Source: Bog-159 sp963709155 (GTDB lineage: Bacteria; Acidobacteriota; Terriglobia; Bryobacterales; Bryobacteraceae). Taken from it: DNA of 64,000 bases. How positions within the stretch are numbered: the stretch's first letter is position 1; every line of letters begins with the position of its first letter. Where the stretch lies: NCBI GenBank assembly GCA_963709155.1, contig CAVPVD010000006.1:323149-387148 (forward strand), given 5' to 3'. The position numbers were made by a program, and so were the translations under genes. The notes below the pieces were generated by a model, which saw nothing but the letters and a program-made list of their open reading frames with translations, did no database searches and was not told the DNA's origin. Of this stretch, positions 42,982-51,755 are shown piece after piece.

Positions 42982-43165
42982 ATGACTGAGAACGATTCAG
43001 ACTCTCTGCCATCGAGCCTCCGAGCAGCAGAATCGTCTGCGGGAGGAAAATGCGCGCCTGCGGCGTCTGCTGGCGGTTCACAGTATTCCGATTCCGCAGT
43101 TGACACCGGGGAATCCGCCTCCAACTAAAGCCGTCGAACACGATGGCCGGCACGATTTCTTGTGA
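42982..43165 (+). pseudogene. Short coiled-coil N-terminal fragment of a larger lost gene
   Basis: After ATG 42982 (MTEN, one frame off) the plus strand reads SEQQNRLREENARLRRLLAV, then HSIPIPQLTPGNPPPTKAVE and a stop at 43163. The basic-acidic heptads followed by a Pro-rich linker match the N-terminus of large helicase/primase conflict proteins (TOTE-type systems) as I remember them. Nothing of the catalytic domains remains. The assignment is tentative. It is seven bases downstream of the AbiE toxin. Confidence 0.35.
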
Positions 43166-43206
43166 TTTGTGTCTACGGATGGAAGTGCAGGATTCAGGGC
43201 TTTTTC

Positions 43207-44064
43207 TCAAGCAGTGAACGCTTGCAGGTTCTGTCCGCAAATCACGCTGGCCGCGTGCTTATCGCCGCCCGGTCCGCCCCAATGCGTTTCCAGGCTGATC
43301 CAGCCTTTGTATCCGTCCTCCGCCAGCGCGCGGATCTGGCCCTTCCAATCGATTCCGCCCTCGCCCAGTGGACACCAGACGGGGCGATGGCCCTCGATAC
43401 GGCAGTCTTTGGCATGCACGTGGGCGATGCGCTGGGGAGGCAGGCGGCGGTAGCCATCCGGATATGGAGTTTCGCCAGAAACGTAAGCATTCGCCGGATC
43501 CCAAACTACCTGCAATGCCGGATGCGCCACGGCTTCCAACATCCGCGCCGTCTCTGCAGCGGTGGCGATATTGCAAGCATGCTCGTTCTCGAGGCCGATC
43601 ACGAACCCATGCCGGCCGGCTTGCGCGGCCAGTTGCGTCAACGCGTCCGCGATGCGCTCGAAGCACGCTTCCGGCCGCACCGCGCGCCAATACGAGAACA
43701 CCCGAATGATGCGTGCGCCGGTACGCCCGGCGATTTCCAAGGCTCGCTCCGCCAACCGCGGCTGGTCCGCGAAAGTGTAGCCAGCCGCAAATACATCCTG
43801 CTGAAAACGCGCGTCAACCTCGGGCGAATCCGGCAGCACGCACTTCAGCAAGGGCGAGGCGATGGAGACGATTTCCAGACCGTGCCGTGTCACGATCTCG
43901 CAGGCGCGATCCAATTCGGCGTTGCTCAGATCGATGACGTTCTTGCCGAAGACCATGCGCAGTTCCGCGCCCGTCATACCGATCCCCGCCATCGAGCGCG
44001 CGGCTGTCTCGATATCCTGCGAAAACTCGTCGGTGATCGCCGCCAGGCGGAAGAGTTGTGTCAT
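43207..44064 (-). CDS. Sugar phosphate isomerase/epimerase (AP-endonuclease-2 TIM barrel)
   Basis: A 285-residue TIM-barrel protein. AAITDEFSQDIETAARSMAG opens the first strand; metal and substrate residues sit in GLENEHACN, VVWDPANAYVSG, HVHAKDCRIEG and ISLETHWGGPGG (Glu, Asp, His, Glu pattern). Similar enzymes interconvert or cleave sugars such as xylose, hydroxypyruvate or inositol derivatives; the substrate cannot be told from sequence. It is the last gene of the TldD-TldE-LptFG operon, 18 bp behind LptFG. Confidence 0.85.
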   Translation of the reverse strand: MTQLFRLAAITDEFSQDIETAARSMAGIGMTGAELRMVFGKNVIDLSNAELDRACEIVTRHGLEIVSIASPLLKCVLPDSPEVDARFQQDVFAAGYTFADQPRLAERALEIAGRTGARIIRVFSYWRAVRPEACFERIADALTQLAAQAGRHGFVIGLENEHACNIATAAETARMLEAVAHPALQVVWDPANAYVSGETPYPDGYRRLPPQRIAHVHAKDCRIEGHRPVWCPLGEGGIDWKGQIRALAEDGYKGWISLETHWGGPGGDKHAASVICGQNLQAFTA

Positions 44065-44082
44065 ATCCCATTTGCGGGCGGG

Positions 44083-46410
44083 CTAGCTCCGCATACGCAG
44101 TAGCAAATAGAGACCCGTGAGCGAAAACAGCACGTCCGGCGACCACGCGGCGATGGCCGGCGGCAACTGGTTCACATCCCCGATCTTCTCAAACAAAAGC
44201 CCGATCCCCCAATATGTCACGGCTATACCGATGCTCACCCCGATTCCAGCCATAGCCCCGCGATTGCCCACCAGAAAACCGAACGGGATGGATATCATCG
44301 CCATGATCAAAACGAAAAGCGGCACCGAAAACTTCTGATAGAACTGCACCCGCAGTTTCACGGTGTTGAATCCACTCTGCTGCAGATCGTTGATGTAACT
44401 ATCCAGTTCCCGGAAGTTCATCTGGGAATCCTGCTTAACCTCTTTCAGGAAGTAGCTCGGGGGTTCGTTCAGCTCCGCGAAGGTCTGCGCCTGGAATGCG
44501 GTCAGGGGAATGCTCTGGTTGCCGTGAAATTCGCGGCGCCAGCCGTTTTCGAAAACCCAGGTTTGCAATGACGACTGCCAGTGCGCGCGTTCGGCCGAGA
44601 TCTGCCGGGTCAACTGATAGGTGGTGGGATCCAGTTCGTACACGATCACGCCGCCCATCACATTCTCATCGCGATCGAAGAACTTGTAGTAGTAGATGCG
44701 CGGCCCCTTGCCGAAAATCCACTTGCGCTCGGGGCTCAGATAAGTCTGCACGGCGCGGCCCTTGATCTCGTTGCGGAGGGCATCCTGCCGGCGGTTGGCT
44801 TCAGGCACGTAATAGTGATCGAAGGCAAAGAGGCCGCCCGAGAGGAAACTGCTGGCCACCAGGATCGGAATGGCCAGGCGATGCAGGCTGACGCCGCAGG
44901 CTTTGAAGGCCGTCACCTCGTTATGCTTACTCAATACCCCGAAAGTCACCAGTACGCCCACCAGCACGCTGATCGGCAGCGTCTTATAGATCAACTGCGG
45001 CGTCAGGAAGAAAAGATAGGTGAAAACCTTGGGGAGCGAAATCTGGTTTCGCACGATGTCGCCCAGCAACTCGAAGAAGTTGTAAATCTGGCTCATCGAA
45101 ACGAAGCTCGCCAGCACCACCGCGAAATAGAAGACGAAGCTGGTGAGGATATAAGTGTCCAGAATCTGGGGCAGCAACGGCCACCGAAACGACCTGGCGC
45201 GCACTGTGGTTCCGCGTTCCGGCAAGAACCGCGCGCGCAGACGGTTGAACGTCCCGGCCACCGCATCTTTCAATCCCCCCACAAAATCGCGGCCGCCGGG
45301 TATTTCCATACGGGCCACGGCAATCAGTCCGGCAACCAGGAACGCGGCATTCGGCAGCCACAAGGCAACTTCTACCGGCAAGGCTCTCTGGCGGGCCAGG
45401 TTCACCAGGGTGATGAACGCCAGATAGTAACAGAAGAAAGCCAGGAAAACGGCGGTGACATATCCGCCCGACTTGCCGCCTTTGCGCGACGAAACCCCCA
45501 GCGGAATTCCGACCAGCGCCAGCACCAGGCAGGCAATGGGCAGCGCCAGGCGGCGATGCAGCTCAATCCGCGCTTCCACCCAGTCCGGGCCGGATCGCGC
45601 GTACCGCGCCAGCTCGCGCGTATTCATCTCGCTAAAGGGCCGGCGGGCTCCCGGCACGGGAGGCGCGGCATAGAGCGCCTGTGACACCACCGGCGAAAAG
45701 CTGTCGTATCCCTTTAGATCCTTGCCCATTTCATGATTGCCGGCGTTCCGCATGGAGAGCTGCAGCCGGTTGTGGTCCGGGTCGGGCACCGCGATGGCCT
45801 CCTGCGCCACCGTGACCAGCGGGCCCTGTGCCTTGTCGCCCATGCCGCTGGTGCGCTGCTCGGGAGGAGTCAAGTCGGCCAGGAAAACATTCCGCCAGAC
45901 CACCACCGCTCCCGGACGCACGTCGCCCACGTAGAGAATCGTATTGGGAAAATCCTCGTCGAACACGCGCGGCTGGATATCGGCGCTGACCTGCGAAGCG
46001 GATAGCTTATCCAGGATGTCCTTGCTCACGCGCACCGAAAGCGGTGTCAGCCGCAGGGTCATGGCGCCGGCCACCAGCATGGTGATGAACGCGAACAGCA
46101 TCACCGGTAAAACCACTTTGCGGCTGGAGCACCCCGCCGCGCGCATGGCCGTGATCTCGCCGTCGGTCGCCAGACGCCCCAATCCGACCAGGATCCCCAC
46201 CAGCGTACCGAACGGAATGGTCAGCGGCAGCAACGGCGGCAGCGACAGCGCGAACAGATACAGAATCGTTTCCGGCCGCGGCGAACTGCGCACCAACACC
46301 TCGAACAGCTTGCCCACACCCTGCAGGAAAATAATGGATGTCGCCAGCGCCATCCCGATCAGGGAGCTGGAGATGATCTCGCGGAAGATGTACCGGCCCA
46401 GGATGCGCAT
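44083..46410 (-). CDS. lptFG: Fused LptF-LptG lipopolysaccharide export permease
   Basis: A 775-residue membrane protein with two complete YjgP/YjgQ units. Unit one (about 1-370) has GRYIFREIISSSLIGMALAT, PFGTLVGILVGLGRLATDGE and late helices after ELHRRLALPIACLVLALVGI. Unit two (about 415-775) has LDTYILTSFVFYFAVVLASF, VLVGVLVTFGVLSKHNEVTA and QFYQKFSVPLFVLIMAMISI. Each encloses a periplasmic beta-jellyroll-like domain. In proteobacteria LptF and LptG are separate and form LptB2FG, which extracts LPS from the inner membrane. Here one polypeptide would supply both. It starts 4 bp after the TldE-like gene; no LptB is adjacent. Confidence 0.9.
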   Translation of the reverse strand: MRILGRYIFREIISSSLIGMALATSIIFLQGVGKLFEVLVRSSPRPETILYLFALSLPPLLPLTIPFGTLVGILVGLGRLATDGEITAMRAAGCSSRKVVLPVMLFAFITMLVAGAMTLRLTPLSVRVSKDILDKLSASQVSADIQPRVFDEDFPNTILYVGDVRPGAVVVWRNVFLADLTPPEQRTSGMGDKAQGPLVTVAQEAIAVPDPDHNRLQLSMRNAGNHEMGKDLKGYDSFSPVVSQALYAAPPVPGARRPFSEMNTRELARYARSGPDWVEARIELHRRLALPIACLVLALVGIPLGVSSRKGGKSGGYVTAVFLAFFCYYLAFITLVNLARQRALPVEVALWLPNAAFLVAGLIAVARMEIPGGRDFVGGLKDAVAGTFNRLRARFLPERGTTVRARSFRWPLLPQILDTYILTSFVFYFAVVLASFVSMSQIYNFFELLGDIVRNQISLPKVFTYLFFLTPQLIYKTLPISVLVGVLVTFGVLSKHNEVTAFKACGVSLHRLAIPILVASSFLSGGLFAFDHYYVPEANRRQDALRNEIKGRAVQTYLSPERKWIFGKGPRIYYYKFFDRDENVMGGVIVYELDPTTYQLTRQISAERAHWQSSLQTWVFENGWRREFHGNQSIPLTAFQAQTFAELNEPPSYFLKEVKQDSQMNFRELDSYINDLQQSGFNTVKLRVQFYQKFSVPLFVLIMAMISIPFGFLVGNRGAMAGIGVSIGIAVTYWGIGLLFEKIGDVNQLPPAIAAWSPDVLFSLTGLYLLLRMRS

Positions 46411-46414
46411 GCGG

Positions 46415-48202
46415 TTAGGGGCGGCGGGCCTCCGCGCGCACTTCCGGCGCCGGCACGATCGGCAGCTTAGGCAGCTCTTCTTCGATGGGATGCAGTTCCA
46501 CGTCGTCGATCAGCACCGAGGGGGCGATCACACAGCTTTCCGCCACGTAGTTCGCGCCGCCGATCAAAGCGAACGGCGCCTGATTGTTCAGGAATTCGAA
46601 GACGTTGCTATCGTCGCCGGCAGCCTGGATATCTTTGAGCGAGCGCGTGTTCAAACCGCGAAACCGGAGGCCGCGAACCAGTTCTTCCTTGCCGTCCGGA
46701 TAGACTTTGTATACCAGCACGGGCGAGCTCACCGCATGGCCGCCCTGGCCCGCACTGCTCAGCAGCCGCCGCGCCTCTTCGAACGACGCCGACGAAGGAT
46801 AGTCTATGCGGCGCACGATGACGCCGTACGGCTTATTGCGCTGCCGGCACATTTCGATCAGTTTTTTCTTCAGATCCGTCTCGGGCACGGTTGCCGTGGC
46901 CCGCACAAATAGATTGCTGAGGGCCGCGCCATTCGCGCCGTACCCGCCGGGGAGGCGCGCTCTGCCATTGGAGCCGCTAAATCCGGCCACCGGCTGGCGC
47001 GTAAGCAGAAAGTTCTTCAGCACTCCTTTTTCCACCAGCACCAGGGGCCGCGGCGCCACACCTTCGCGGTCCACTTCGTAGCTGCCGAAAAGCGGACGCC
47101 CTTGCCATTCCTTCTGCGTGGGATCGTCTACCACATCGAACGACTCGGGGAGAATCCGCGCGCCCTGACGGCCCTCCAGTTCGCTCTCCTGCCCTAAGTT
47201 ACTGCGGCCCGGATCCATAACGGGCCGGCGCGTCAGCGCCAGATTGCCACCCAGAACTTCGGCGAAAAGCTGCGCGCCTGCCTGGCCTTCAAACAGCACG
47301 GGACCGGAATAATCCTCCCCTTTCGGCGCTCCGGCCAACGCCGCCAGATTGGCAGCCATGGCGGCTATGCCGCGCCGCAGCTCCGGCTGGGCCGGCATGT
47401 GGTCAAAATCGAGCGCATGAAACGCGACGGCGTCGTGCAGCACCATCCCGTCCGGCGCTTGCGTTTCGGCTCGCGCCCGCAAGTAAATCAGCCGATCGGG
47501 TATGCGCACTTCGGCGCCTTCCGAATTCAGATAGTACTGGCCGGTCTGAACGGCGCTCAAATCCACGCTGGAGGCTTCCACCGCGGGATACGCTTCGAAA
47601 ATTGCCGAAAGGTCACGCACGCGCGCGCTCCAGGCCTCTTCATCGAGCTGCGCGTGGCGGATTTCCATCAACTTCTTCAAGGGCTCGGCCCTGGCAAAAT
47701 CGTCCAGCGGCTGATTCACCGCCACATTCTTCAGCGCCGCCCGCTTGCGCGATATGGCCTCCACCGCGGATTTGTATGCGCTGTCGGTGGCCAGCCAAAG
47801 AAACCGCCGGAGCACATCGTACGAATTCTCGAGCGGAAAGCGTTCGATATCGTAGTGCGTGCCGAAATGGTAGCCGCTTCCTACGTAGTCGGTGTTGTCG
47901 AATTTGTAGTCGCCTACCCGCACTTTGATCTCGGGAACACGAAACCGGTCGTGGCGCACCGTGACCAGCCCCCCGAGGCTGGCGGCCACTCCAAAGCTGT
48001 CGCCATCCTCCATACTGTATTCAATAAAATAGGGCGCTTCCAGGCTGAGCACCTTCAATCCGCGCGACCGGTTCAACTCATCCCGCATGGCGCGCAGCAG
48101 CACGTCGTCCCCCTGCGCCAGGGCTTTTACATTCACCAGCCCGATGAGCGGCGCCAGGACGAGCCACGCCGCCGCATAGGCGCGCCGCGTGGTCGCCGTC
48201 AC
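46415..48202 (-). CDS. Exported TldE/PmbA-like protein lacking the metal site
   Basis: A 595-residue protein of the TldD/PmbA fold with an N-terminal signal segment (YAAAWLVLAPLIGLVNVKAL). SGPVLFEGQAGAQLFAEVLG (about 299-318) lies where TldD has HExxxH: here both histidines are replaced (Ala and Gly). The rest of the fold is kept: DDPTQKEWQGRPLFGSYEVD, VEKGVLKNFLLTRQPVAGFS and FLNNQAPFALIGGANYVAES, with the C-terminal Cys ligand position also lost. By analogy with TldE in E. coli this would be the non-catalytic half of a heterodimer with the preceding gene, which it overlaps by 4 bp. Unlike E. coli, both partners are exported. Confidence 0.87.
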   Translation of the reverse strand: MTATTRRAYAAAWLVLAPLIGLVNVKALAQGDDVLLRAMRDELNRSRGLKVLSLEAPYFIEYSMEDGDSFGVAASLGGLVTVRHDRFRVPEIKVRVGDYKFDNTDYVGSGYHFGTHYDIERFPLENSYDVLRRFLWLATDSAYKSAVEAISRKRAALKNVAVNQPLDDFARAEPLKKLMEIRHAQLDEEAWSARVRDLSAIFEAYPAVEASSVDLSAVQTGQYYLNSEGAEVRIPDRLIYLRARAETQAPDGMVLHDAVAFHALDFDHMPAQPELRRGIAAMAANLAALAGAPKGEDYSGPVLFEGQAGAQLFAEVLGGNLALTRRPVMDPGRSNLGQESELEGRQGARILPESFDVVDDPTQKEWQGRPLFGSYEVDREGVAPRPLVLVEKGVLKNFLLTRQPVAGFSGSNGRARLPGGYGANGAALSNLFVRATATVPETDLKKKLIEMCRQRNKPYGVIVRRIDYPSSASFEEARRLLSSAGQGGHAVSSPVLVYKVYPDGKEELVRGLRFRGLNTRSLKDIQAAGDDSNVFEFLNNQAPFALIGGANYVAESCVIAPSVLIDDVELHPIEEELPKLPIVPAPEVRAEARRP

Positions 48203-49866
48203 TGTCCCTCCACGGGGAAGGGCAAGAGCGGCGGCCGGTCCTGCGATTTATTCTTCTTCTCGATCTCGATTTCCGACACCAGGAGCGCCGGCGAAACGGC
48301 CGAGACCGGCACGCTGCCGGATTCCGCGCCGCAATAGCCGTTGAAGACCTGCGGCCGATCCGAAGTGGCTAGAATCTTCCCAAAACTGGCCAGCGGCGTG
48401 CCGACGATATCCGCTCCCCGAATCATTTCATCCGGCCGCCCGTCTGGAAAAACCTTGTACACCACCAGCGGGATCACTTTGAAGGCCTGTACTCCCTGCC
48501 GCCCGGTGTTGGTGACTCCTCCGGTGATGTCCTGGAAATAGAGGCCGTAGGGTTTGTTCTGCCGCTTGATTTCCGCCACCAGCATTTCCCTCAGGCGCGC
48601 CTCGGGAACGGCACGCGAGGACTCCACCAGCAGGTTCGACTGCCGCGAAACGACTTCAAAACCGGCCTGGCGGCGCCCGTGCCCGTTCGAATGGTCGAAC
48701 CCCTGAATCGGCGACCGTGACATGAGGAACGCCTTCAATACCCCGTTTTCCACTACCGTCACCGGGCGCGCCGCTACCCCTTCGTCATCGAACGAGTAAG
48801 TACCATTCAACTCCACGTTGCCCACCTTCTTACGCGTGGGATCGAAGACCACCGATAGGAAATCGGGCAGCACGCTGGCGCCTACGCTCTTGGTGAAGGT
48901 CTGCCCTTCCGCCTCGTCTTTCTGGCGATGCCCCTCCACGCGGTGCCCGAAGATTTCGTGAAAGAAGACGCCGGCCGCGCGGCCCGAAAAAATGGCGGGA
49001 CCGGCGAACGGCTCGGCTTCCGGCGCCAGCAGCAGGGCCTTCAGATCCTTGGCCACACGTTCCACGGCGCCCGCGATGACTTCGTCGCGCGGCAGGTCCT
49101 CCGGCTCCGTGGCCTCAAACGTTTCGGCGGTGGCCAGGTCCGTGCCGTCCATGGCCTTGGCTTGTGCGCTTACGACCACCCGCGCGAAGCCCCGGCCGTG
49201 CCGTAGCCGGGTTCCTTCGCTGCTGACAAAATACTTGGTTTCGTCCTGGGACATGACCGCCACGCTGGAAGTCAGAATACCCGGGTAATCGCTGAACTTC
49301 GCGGAGAGCTTACGCACTCGCGCGGCCCATTCGGTGGACGCAAAGCGCCCATGCGGAACCGGCTCCAGCCGCACTACCGGATCCGCAGGCGAGAAATCCC
49401 CCGAGGAGTCCTGGTCGGCAACCTTGACCTCCGCATTTGTACGGATCTTGATCAGCCGCTCGGCCGCCAGTTTGTAGGCGCGATCGGTCTCCAGCCAAAT
49501 GCGGTGCGCAATGGAGACCGGCTGATCCTCAAACGTCAGCAGCGCACCGGAGGTGAATTGCGCCCGTTCGCCCCGTACCCGGTGGTAGTTGTCCAGTTTT
49601 GGCGAGCCCACTCGCACGCAAATGTCCAGCCGGCGGCTCTTTCCGTGACCGTTGCTCGTGAGGGATCCCAAGGTTGCTGTGACACCGTGGAAATCTTCCT
49701 CGGTGACCTCGTAGGAGAGGAAGTAAGGAGCCGGATCAGCCTTTGTTTTCAGGGCGGAGAAGTTGCGGTCCAGTTCCCCGCTCATGGTGTCCAGGAGCAC
49801 GGACGACTGCGCCGAGGCGGCTGCCGTTAAGCAGACAAAAAGAACCCCTAAGGCTGTACTGGCCAC
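48199..49866 (-). CDS. Exported TldD-like zinc metallopeptidase
   Basis: A 555-residue protein, GTG start, with a signal peptide (MASTALGVLFVCLTAAASAQ). AAGVFFHEIFGHRVEGHRQK contains the TldD metal motif HExxxH (H303, E304, H308), and NGYCGAESGSVPVSA (C512) supplies the third ligand position seen in TldD. FDDEGVAARPVTVVENGVLK and LMSRSPIQGFDHSNGHGRRQ are further conserved motifs. E. coli TldD with TldE degrades unfolded peptides, such as microcin precursor or CcdA, in the cytosol; here a periplasmic substrate is implied by the signal peptide. It is the first gene of a four-gene operon. Confidence 0.9.
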   Translation of the reverse strand: MASTALGVLFVCLTAAASAQSSVLLDTMSGELDRNFSALKTKADPAPYFLSYEVTEEDFHGVTATLGSLTSNGHGKSRRLDICVRVGSPKLDNYHRVRGERAQFTSGALLTFEDQPVSIAHRIWLETDRAYKLAAERLIKIRTNAEVKVADQDSSGDFSPADPVVRLEPVPHGRFASTEWAARVRKLSAKFSDYPGILTSSVAVMSQDETKYFVSSEGTRLRHGRGFARVVVSAQAKAMDGTDLATAETFEATEPEDLPRDEVIAGAVERVAKDLKALLLAPEAEPFAGPAIFSGRAAGVFFHEIFGHRVEGHRQKDEAEGQTFTKSVGASVLPDFLSVVFDPTRKKVGNVELNGTYSFDDEGVAARPVTVVENGVLKAFLMSRSPIQGFDHSNGHGRRQAGFEVVSRQSNLLVESSRAVPEARLREMLVAEIKRQNKPYGLYFQDITGGVTNTGRQGVQAFKVIPLVVYKVFPDGRPDEMIRGADIVGTPLASFGKILATSDRPQVFNGYCGAESGSVPVSAVSPALLVSEIEIEKKNKSQDRPPLLPFPVEGQ

Positions 49867-50069
49867 GAGAATATCAGGATAGCACGCGTTAGCCGGCGGC
49901 TTTTTCCCGCCAAAGTTAGCCGTGAAGTCGTCTTTGCCATACCATTTCTATCGACTTATCCTTATCTTGGGGTGCCTTTTTCAGCACATAACCAAGGTTA
50001 AGTACTACACTTGCCTTGACCATCCGATTCGACCATGATATATCTGGTTCCCAAGAGGATCGTCGGAAC

Positions 50070-51719
50070 ATGGAGGGAGTAGTGCGCCAACATACAAAAG
50101 CCGGAACGGACGCCGGCTTGGCATGCCATTTCCGCAGACTTCCGTCAGTCGGATTCCGCCTGCTTTTTGCCGGGTTATGCATGTTGGGATGGCTCTCCGC
50201 CGCATACGCGGGAACCGTCTACATCAAAATCAAGTCGCAGCCCGCTACCGCGCTGGCGCCGGGTTTCAGCGGCTTTAACGTGCCGCAACCGCGAAACGGC
50301 GTCGAGTACTACGATCCCAAGTTCCTGGCGGCGGTAACCCCGTTGCATGGCGGTTGGGTGCGCTATCCCGGCGGCACCACATCGATGGACTTCGATTGGA
50401 GCACCGGTTTTACCAACATGTCCTGGATGAACTCGCTGATCGGGGGAAATCCCCCTGCCGTCAGCGGCCAGGCGTCCAATATCCTGACCACCTCGCAGCA
50501 ACTCACGCAAGCCAAGGGCGGCGCCATGTTTTCCGATTTCGCCACGTTCGCCCATTCGCTGGGAGTCCCGGCCATCCTTTGCTTCAATACTTTCACGGAC
50601 ACTAATCCAGGCAGCGCCACCCGGATGGCCCTGGCTGCCCAAAGCTACGGCTTGAATGTGCTGGAGTGGGAACTTGGCAACGAAGCCTATCTCTATCCGC
50701 AGATCTACCCCACCGCGGCATCTTACGCCGCCGCATCCAACTCTTACTACAACGACATCGTGACCGGGACGCCGGGCGCCACCGTCGGCGTTTTTCCCGG
50801 GGGATGGTATCCAGGCACGGTAGGCTGCGGGGCGCCCGCCGCCGACCCACAGGCCTGCTTCCCGAGTTGGGACATGGGCTTGCAGGCGTACACTCCCCAA
50901 TATTGGAATGCGGCATCCGACCATATTTATCCGGTTGTGGGGACGCAGACCGCCCAGAACACGATTCTGGCATTGAACGGCGTCCTGGCCCACGGCAGCG
51001 CGGATTATGTGAATTCCTACTTACTTCCCCTGGTGGGCGCCAACACTCCGATCTTTATTACCGAGCTCAACTGTTGCTCGTCTTATACCAACAAGTTCCT
51101 GAGTTACATTTACAACGGTATCTTCCTGGCCGAATACATCATGCGCCTGTCCTCGGTCCCGAGCGTCAAAGGCGTGGGCATAAACTCGCTCTATACCGAT
51201 AACTCCGACTATCATGGGCTCATTCAATCGGTGAACGATTTCGAAAGCTATTTGCTTGGCCAGTTAGCCCAAAACGCGAATTACTCGACGAACACCGCCA
51301 CCAATCCGGACACGCAATTCCAATTTTACATTTCGGCCCCCGGACTGGCGATGGCGGTAGCGAACCTGGCCATCAACAACAGCGGGCACCTGTGGCCCAC
51401 GAGTGTAGTAGGCGGACCCACGGTGAACATCGCGGGATTTGACGGCAATCCTATCCCCGCCGTCTACGCACAGGCCTATCTGGCGAAGACGGGTCACCAT
51501 TACGTTTTAATCACCAATAAGTCGGCGGCGGCACAAACCGCCATTATTGACCTCAATGGCGCGCAAGTGCAAGCCACATTCACCGTCACCTACGCCGCGA
51601 ATTCGAGCGCCCTAGCGGCGAATTCGGCGACCGCACCCACTAACGTCCAGATCCAAACCACGACCTCCGGCAATCCGGTTTCGCTGGCGGCTTATAGTGT
51701 AACCACCGTGTATTGGTAA
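50070..51719 (+). CDS. Secreted clan GH-A glycoside hydrolase-like protein
   Basis: A 549-residue exported protein. I chose ATG 50070, preceded by AGAGGAT; a frame open to 50016 adds 18 unlikely residues. After the signal peptide (GFRLLFAGLCMLGWLSAAYA) the barrel shows LHGGWVRYPGGTTSMDFDW near the N-terminus, VLEWELGNEAYLYPQ (Asn-Glu, the acid/base) and TPIFITELNCCSSY (Glu, the nucleophile) at the spacing of clan GH-A enzymes. The opening PGTTSMDFDW motif and C-terminal beta domain resemble GH79/heparanase-like or arabinofuranosidase proteins. It probably acts on plant or bacterial polysaccharide outside the cell; the exact family is uncertain. Confidence 0.75.
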   Translation: MEGVVRQHTKAGTDAGLACHFRRLPSVGFRLLFAGLCMLGWLSAAYAGTVYIKIKSQPATALAPGFSGFNVPQPRNGVEYYDPKFLAAVTPLHGGWVRYPGGTTSMDFDWSTGFTNMSWMNSLIGGNPPAVSGQASNILTTSQQLTQAKGGAMFSDFATFAHSLGVPAILCFNTFTDTNPGSATRMALAAQSYGLNVLEWELGNEAYLYPQIYPTAASYAAASNSYYNDIVTGTPGATVGVFPGGWYPGTVGCGAPAADPQACFPSWDMGLQAYTPQYWNAASDHIYPVVGTQTAQNTILALNGVLAHGSADYVNSYLLPLVGANTPIFITELNCCSSYTNKFLSYIYNGIFLAEYIMRLSSVPSVKGVGINSLYTDNSDYHGLIQSVNDFESYLLGQLAQNANYSTNTATNPDTQFQFYISAPGLAMAVANLAINNSGHLWPTSVVGGPTVNIAGFDGNPIPAVYAQAYLAKTGHHYVLITNKSAAAQTAIIDLNGAQVQATFTVTYAANSSALAANSATAPTNVQIQTTTSGNPVSLAAYSVTTVYW

Positions 51720-51755
51720 GGATCGCGCGTCCCTCCAGCTTGTTACAATAATAGC

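Noticed and set aside
44581..45684. 367-residue plus-strand open frame
   Set aside because: Antisense to the LptFG fusion; composition (Gln, His, Arg) and absence of any motif mark it as a shadow.
47399..48337. 312-residue plus-strand open frame
   Set aside because: Antisense to the TldE-like and TldD-like genes, with no ribosome site or family pattern.
49916..50182. Minus-strand 88-residue frame in the gap before the glycoside hydrolase gene
   Set aside because: It overlaps the hydrolase start and signal peptide, has no convincing ribosome site and looks random.
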